From: an uncultured bacterium
Lineage (GTDB): Bacteria > Verrucomicrobiota > Verrucomicrobiia > CAIQCK01
NCBI GenBank assembly: GCA_903870275.1
Contig: CAIQCK010000081.1
Location: 1 to 64,000, forward strand
Reading direction: 5' to 3'
DNA length: 64,000 nt
Each line of letters starts with the position of its first letter. The first letter of the stretch is position 1. The position numbers and the translations under genes were made by a program. Shown here in pieces: positions 60,228-64,000 of this stretch. Under the pieces are notes generated by a model. That model was not told the origin of the DNA. It did not search any database and saw nothing but the letters and a program-made list of their open reading frames with translations.

Positions 60228-60914
60228 ATGAACCGGTTCATGGTGATGGCTGTTGCGGTGGTGATGCTCGCGGCGGGCGGGACGGCGAGAGCGGCGGAGA
60301 GAGAGGCTCCGATAGATTGGCCAGCCAGAGCCGCGACTGTGAAGGTGGGCATGACCCGCGCGGAGGTGGAAAAGATTTTGCCGAAGCTGAAGCCGCCCCA
60401 AGGCTCGAATCTTTCTGACAGTTCCGTCACAGCGACTGCCACGTGGAACGCCGCGGTGTATTGGGTTTCGAAGGATTGGCGGGTAACGGTCAAGTATGAT
60501 TATTCCGGCGTGCCAAAACCGGTCACGGCTTCGAATTGGCAGGAAGGCGTTGGCGCTGAGAATAAAGTGATAGCGCCCGTGAAGATTCTGAGAATCCCGC
60601 TTCCGCCAGTAGATGATCCGAAGCTCTATGACCCGGTTCTCAGCAAACAGATTGATGCCATCCTCAGAGAGTGCTACGCGATCAAGCCGGGAATGACTCG
60701 CGCTGACCTCTTGAAGGTGTTTAAGGAGGACGGTGGTCTTACCACTCCCGTATCGAGCAGATACATTAACCGACGCTGCCACATCATCAAAGTGGATGTG
60801 GAGTTCTCCCTAACCGATCCAAACCAGATGAAAGACACCCTTGATTGGGAGCGATCGACGGACATCATCACCAATATCTCCAAGCCATTTTTGGAGTGGC
60901 CTCACGCGGATTGA
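60228..60914 (+). CDS. Exported protein with two GMTRAE (BamE/SmpA-like) repeats
   Basis: A 228-residue exported protein; start at the ATG at 60228, which begins a Sec signal. Two segments start with a helix motif typical of BamE/OmlA-like domains: ATVKVGMTRAEVEKILP (about 35-52) and YAIKPGMTRADLLKVF (about 150-165). BamE domains are small lipoprotein folds binding outer-membrane machinery, but here the cores differ and no lipobox is seen. The next gene is a paralogue starting 2 bases after this stop, so the pair is co-translated. Its function cannot be stated. Confidence 0.65.
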   Translation: MNRFMVMAVAVVMLAAGGTARAAEREAPIDWPARAATVKVGMTRAEVEKILPKLKPPQGSNLSDSSVTATATWNAAVYWVSKDWRVTVKYDYSGVPKPVTASNWQEGVGAENKVIAPVKILRIPLPPVDDPKLYDPVLSKQIDAILRECYAIKPGMTRADLLKVFKEDGGLTTPVSSRYINRRCHIIKVDVEFSLTDPNQMKDTLDWERSTDIITNISKPFLEWPHAD

Positions 60915-60916
60915 CT

Positions 60917-61615
60917 ATGAAACACGCGCTGCACAAAAACATCTTGGCCGTGGCGGTGGTGATGCTCGCGACGGGCGGATGTGGCGCGAAACGTGACGCG
61001 GCCAAGGAAGCGCCGATTGACTGGTCGGCCCGCGCTGCCTTGGTGAAGGATGGGATGACGCGAGCCGAGGTGGATAAGATTTTGCCAGAGTGGAAACCAT
61101 CGTCTAGTTCTGAAATGAAGCAAACAGAAACGAGTGTCGGAAACGGAGTCTTTACGAGAGGTATCAGGTTTGGGATCGGTTCTGGCACTTCAGGGAGCGA
61201 AGGGTATTTGGTTGCCGAGGACTGGCGGGTAGTGACCACGTATCGCCGCGACAATTCAGACAATCAAAAGTATTTGGGTGCAAGAGCAAACCAAATCATG
61301 CGGAACGCCAATGACCAGGAGCTTTGGATGGCAAAGGCGGCTTCGATCAAGGTGGGCATGACGCGAGCGGAGGCGGACCGATATATGCCGGCTTGGGCCG
61401 GCATCGGGTTTCGTTGTTATTGGTACGGTAAAGACAATAGCAGTCGCGAAGTGTATCAGTTCGCTGATAATTGGTTTCCCGGCACAAACTACACATGGTC
61501 ATTGACCATCGATTACGACAGGTCCGGTGGCGATGGAAGCATGCAGAATCGCGTGATCAATCCCGTGAAGATTGAGACTGTCAAGAAGCCACCGCCGTCG
61601 AAACCGACGCCGTAG
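60917..61615 (+). CDS. Exported protein with two GMTRAE repeats, paralogue
   Basis: A 232-residue exported protein, possibly a lipoprotein (signal ending MLATGGCGAK, with an imperfect lipobox). Repeats: ALVKDGMTRAEVDKILP and ASIKVGMTRAEADRYMP. It shares with the preceding gene the phrases EAPIDWxARA and VxPVKI near the C terminus, so both arose by duplication. Start at the ATG at 60917, 2 bases after the upstream stop. I infer an envelope location; no partner is identifiable. Confidence 0.65.
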   Translation: MKHALHKNILAVAVVMLATGGCGAKRDAAKEAPIDWSARAALVKDGMTRAEVDKILPEWKPSSSSEMKQTETSVGNGVFTRGIRFGIGSGTSGSEGYLVAEDWRVVTTYRRDNSDNQKYLGARANQIMRNANDQELWMAKAASIKVGMTRAEADRYMPAWAGIGFRCYWYGKDNSSREVYQFADNWFPGTNYTWSLTIDYDRSGGDGSMQNRVINPVKIETVKKPPPSKPTP

Positions 61616-61759
61616 TTGACGCAGAGTTGACAGGGTGGCGAGCGGCGTTAGAAAGGGGCGGATGGCAAGAGGGAAGCGGCCGATGGGTTTTTGGGAGAAG
61701 GAAGATGGGAGTTGGGAGATGGGTTCCGTCGTGACGGCGGCGTGCGGGCCGCGGAGATT

Positions 61760-61789
61760 TTGCTGCGCGGCGGAGCGGGGTGGGATAAA
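61760..61789 (+). promoter_or_regulatory. Promoter-like sequence of the 61799 gene
   Basis: TTGCTG (61760-61765), 18 bases and GATAAA (61784-61789) precede the ATG at 61799 by 9 bases. The same arrangement occurs upstream of 59212 and, less well spaced, upstream of 33255. This conservation in three contexts supports real promoter function. Confidence 0.5.
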
Positions 61790-61798
61790 CTGCGGTTC

Positions 61799-62800
61799 AT
61801 GATGAAACATTGGCTTGCCGTTTCGTTTTCCGCTTTCTTCCTGTCCATGTTCGCCGCGACGACGTTCATCGCGCCGGCGACGGGGGCGGAGCCGCCCTCG
61901 GCGAGGCCCGAGGTCTGGATGATGCCGCCAGGAAATCCGGACCCGCGGTGTTGGAGCGAGTTGTTCACGCAGCCGGAGCAGTGGAAGGAGACGCGCTCGC
62001 TGGTGGACGTGCTCGGTTACGGCGCGGGACATTTCAAGCAGTTCAGCGACGACGAGCTGCGGGTGTGGCTGCCGCAGATCGGGAAGTGGGGTCTCAAGCT
62101 CGGCCTGGAGGTTGGCGCGGTGAAGGAATGGGGGCCGACCGCGGAGAAGGTCTTTGCGGCGGAGCATCCGACGTGGGACCGCATCCAGCGGCTCGGCGGC
62201 AAAATCTACGCGGTGGCGATGGACGAGCCGTTGTGTTGCGTGAGGCAGCGCATCAAGAAGCCGGACGACTACGCGGTGGAGGAGACGGCGAAGTTTGTGG
62301 CCATGGTGCGGAAGAATTATCCCGGTGTGCGGATCGGCGACATCGAGCCGTATCCGTCCCTGCAACGCGAGGAGTTGCTGGCGTTCATTGACGCGCTCCA
62401 GGCGCGGCTCAAGGCGATGGACGTGGCCGGGCTGGACTTTTTCCGGCTCGATGTGGACTGGAACCATTTCACCATCGGCAACAAGTTCTTTCCCGGCAAC
62501 TGGCCCGACGTGAAAAAGCTCGAACTCGCTTGCCGCCAGCGGAAACTGCCATTCAGCCTGATCTATTGGCCGGCGGACTACGGGCACATGCAGAAGCTCA
62601 AGATGGCCGACGACGCGACGTGGTATGTCGGCGTGATGCGGCAGGGCTACGATTACACCTTCGTCGGCGGCGCTCCGGACGAGGTGGTCATCGAGAGTTG
62701 GGTGGGCGCGCCGTCGCGCTCCGTGCCGGAGACGGACGACTGGACGTTCACGCGCTCCGTGCGCGATTTCTGCCGGCGGTTTCTGAAGCCGAGGCAATAG
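61799..62800 (+). CDS. Exported uncharacterised protein, paralogue of the 36606 gene
   Basis: A 333-residue exported protein, signal about 1-29. The mature part conserves all signature motifs of the 36606 product: ARPEVWMMPPG, YAVAMDEPL, RIGDIEPYPSLQ, DFFRLDVDW, SLIYWPADYG and VVIESWVGAPSRS, and ends WTFTRSVRDFCRRFLKP. Spacing and length are nearly the same. Its upstream region and signal peptide, however, match those of the sulfatase at 33255, not those of the 36606 paralogue, so promoter and payload have been shuffled. Probable periplasmic barrel enzyme, function unknown. Confidence 0.65.
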   Translation: MMKHWLAVSFSAFFLSMFAATTFIAPATGAEPPSARPEVWMMPPGNPDPRCWSELFTQPEQWKETRSLVDVLGYGAGHFKQFSDDELRVWLPQIGKWGLKLGLEVGAVKEWGPTAEKVFAAEHPTWDRIQRLGGKIYAVAMDEPLCCVRQRIKKPDDYAVEETAKFVAMVRKNYPGVRIGDIEPYPSLQREELLAFIDALQARLKAMDVAGLDFFRLDVDWNHFTIGNKFFPGNWPDVKKLELACRQRKLPFSLIYWPADYGHMQKLKMADDATWYVGVMRQGYDYTFVGGAPDEVVIESWVGAPSRSVPETDDWTFTRSVRDFCRRFLKPRQ

Positions 62801-62864
62801 ACGGGGGTGTTGTTCGCGACGCGGCAGGCTGGACGCGGTTGGCGGAAAGCGGTAGAAACCAGCC

Positions 62865-64000
62865 ATGAAGATCGCCTCGATTGGCGCCTCTCTGGCGTTG
62901 GTGATCGGTTGTTTTGTTACAGCCGTTGCCGCCGGTGAATACAACCGACAACCGGCATTACCTCAGGTCATCGTCGAGAGTCTCAAGGGTGCCAACCCCG
63001 CCAAAGTCACAGAACTGGACTTGTCCAATTCAAAAATTCAGGATGAAGACCTTGGCGCTCTGGAGTCGCTGACGCAGTTACAGAACCTCAATCTGAGCGG
63101 GACGAACGTCGGCGACGCGGGACTGGCACATCTGAAACCCCTGTTGCGTTTGGGGTCGCTTGACCTCGACCGCACGCAGGTCAGCAACGCGGGGTTGGAG
63201 AATCTGAGGTTGTTGACGAAGTTGCAGTTTCTTAGTCTCTCATACACACAGGTCAGCGATGCAGGGCTGGAGCATTTGAAGCCCCTGGCCCAGTTGCGGT
63301 GGCTGTGGCTCGAACACACTCAGGTCGGCGATGTGGGACTGAAGCTGCTCGGGGCGATGACACAATTAGAGTCGCTCGCCCTTACCGGCGCGACGGTCAC
63401 GAACACTGGGCTGGAGCATCTGAAGGGGTTGAAGCGGTTGCAGACACTTTACCTGCGAGACACGCAGGTCAACGACGCGGGGCTGGCGCATTTGAAACCG
63501 CTGACGCAGTTACACAAGCTTGACCTGTCTTATGCTGAGATTGACGACGCGGGATTGGAGTGTCTGAAACCGCTGACGCAGTTGCGTTCGCTTGATCTTG
63601 CCGGCACGAAAATCAGTGACGCAGGACTGGCGCATCTGGAGCCGTTGGCTTGGTTGAACCGTCTTAACCTGAACAACACGACAGTTACGGACGCGGGGTT
63701 GGAGCATCTAAAGCCGTTGAAGCGGTTGCAGGAGCTTAGCCTGATGCGTACGCAGGCCGGCGATGCGGGATTGGAGCGTCTGAAAGCGATGACGCAATTA
63801 CACTGGCTTAACCTCACCAGCACGACGGTCACGGACGCGGGGTTGATGCATCTGGGGCGGTTGACGCAGTTGAGGTATCTTGACCTGATTAGCACGCAGG
63901 TCGGTGATGCGGGACTAGAGCATCTGAAACGGTTCACGCGGTTGGAGGGGCTTGACTTGGACGGTTCGCGGGTCGGCGATGCGGGATTAAAGCATCTGGA
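62865..64000 (+). CDS. Exported leucine-rich-repeat protein, runs off the window
   Basis: From the ATG at 62865 the frame stays open for 378 codons to the end of the window. After a signal peptide (MKIASIGASLALVIGCFVTA) and a short linker come at least 13 complete 24-residue repeats plus the start of a fourteenth, with pattern LxxLDLxxTxV then DAGLxHLKPL. This is the RI-like/bacterial LRR type frequent in Planctomycetota and Verrucomicrobiota. It forms a curved solenoid for protein binding. The 72-base DNA repeats could expand or contract by recombination. The 3' end and any C-terminal domain are unseen. Confidence 0.88.
   Translation, partial: MKIASIGASLALVIGCFVTAVAAGEYNRQPALPQVIVESLKGANPAKVTELDLSNSKIQDEDLGALESLTQLQNLNLSGTNVGDAGLAHLKPLLRLGSLDLDRTQVSNAGLENLRLLTKLQFLSLSYTQVSDAGLEHLKPLAQLRWLWLEHTQVGDVGLKLLGAMTQLESLALTGATVTNTGLEHLKGLKRLQTLYLRDTQVNDAGLAHLKPLTQLHKLDLSYAEIDDAGLECLKPLTQLRSLDLAGTKISDAGLAHLEPLAWLNRLNLNNTTVTDAGLEHLKPLKRLQELSLMRTQAGDAGLERLKAMTQLHWLNLTSTTVTDAGLMHLGRLTQLRYLDLISTQVGDAGLEHLKRFTRLEGLDLDGSRVGDAGLKHL

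Overview
The window looks like chromosomal DNA of a GC-rich, Gram-negative, saccharolytic bacterium, most probably a Verrucomicrobiota member of the Pedosphaera/Limisphaera type, with Planctomycetota or Lentisphaerota as alternatives. The reasons are the mix of families: formylglycine-type sulfatases, URO-D/MtaA-like proteins in series, Tat-exported Gfo/Idh/MocA and lyase-like proteins, DUF5009-type acyltransferase, ceramidase-like proteins, a haem-binding/cytochrome c peroxidase fusion, and secretin-domain paralogues. Many products carry Sec or Tat signals. I saw no rRNA, tRNA, CRISPR array, integrase or transposase. Taxonomy is inferred from gene content only.

Region by region. 1-9.0 kb holds single genes separated by hairpin-rich intergenic repeats: a URO-D protein, a serine hydrolase, a hemerythrin, apgM, a tri-haem peroxidase-like protein, a small membrane-anchored protein and a Tat-exported oxidoreductase. 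9.3-13.5 kb has an HpaA-like lipoprotein, then a minus-strand operon of a VWA-dockerin protein and two stand-alone secretin-like proteins. 13.6-30.9 kb is one long plus-strand operon: two URO-D proteins, a GH42-like glycosidase, a sulfatase, a 1303-residue glycosidase-like protein, a carbohydrate-binding protein, a third URO-D protein, an (alpha/alpha)6 glycosidase and a GH2 enzyme. Several junctions are ATGA overlaps. 31.2-32.4 kb is an AT-richer island with two attC-like sites, read as a two-cassette integron remnant. 32.4-33.2 kb is non-genic: a collagen-like gene remnant and a 21-bp-period array. 33.3-47.4 kb is a second plus-strand operon: two sulfatases, two uncharacterised probable barrel proteins, an SGNH-like esterase, a lectin-esterase-propeller fusion and two ceramidase-like proteins. 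47.6-57.6 kb has an oligogalacturonate-lyase-like propeller, a two-hydrolase fusion, an acetyltransferase-like membrane protein, a small cysteine-rich protein, a Tat-exported lyase-like protein, a serine hydrolase and a frameshifted hemerythrin. 57.9-64 kb is a patchwork: an orphan HsdR-N-like nuclease, a signal-peptide remnant, a second copy of the cysteine-rich domain, two GMTRAE-repeat proteins, a paralogue of the 36.6-kb gene and a leucine-rich-repeat gene running off the end.

Taken together the two large operons look like machinery to strip sulfate and acyl groups from a complex polysaccharide or glycolipid and cut the backbone in the periplasm, with URO-D-family proteins and an oxidoreductase perhaps handling methylated or unusual monosaccharides. 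No SusC/SusD pair is present.

The most unusual things are: a palindromic repeat inserted in frame inside a URO-D gene (13831-13899); several families of paired hairpin repeats, two of which share a conserved interior; the integron-like cassette pair; the 21-bp array; a promoter-plus-signal-peptide module present three times in front of different payloads; a small four-cysteine domain present twice; and the VWA-dockerin/secretin-like operon.
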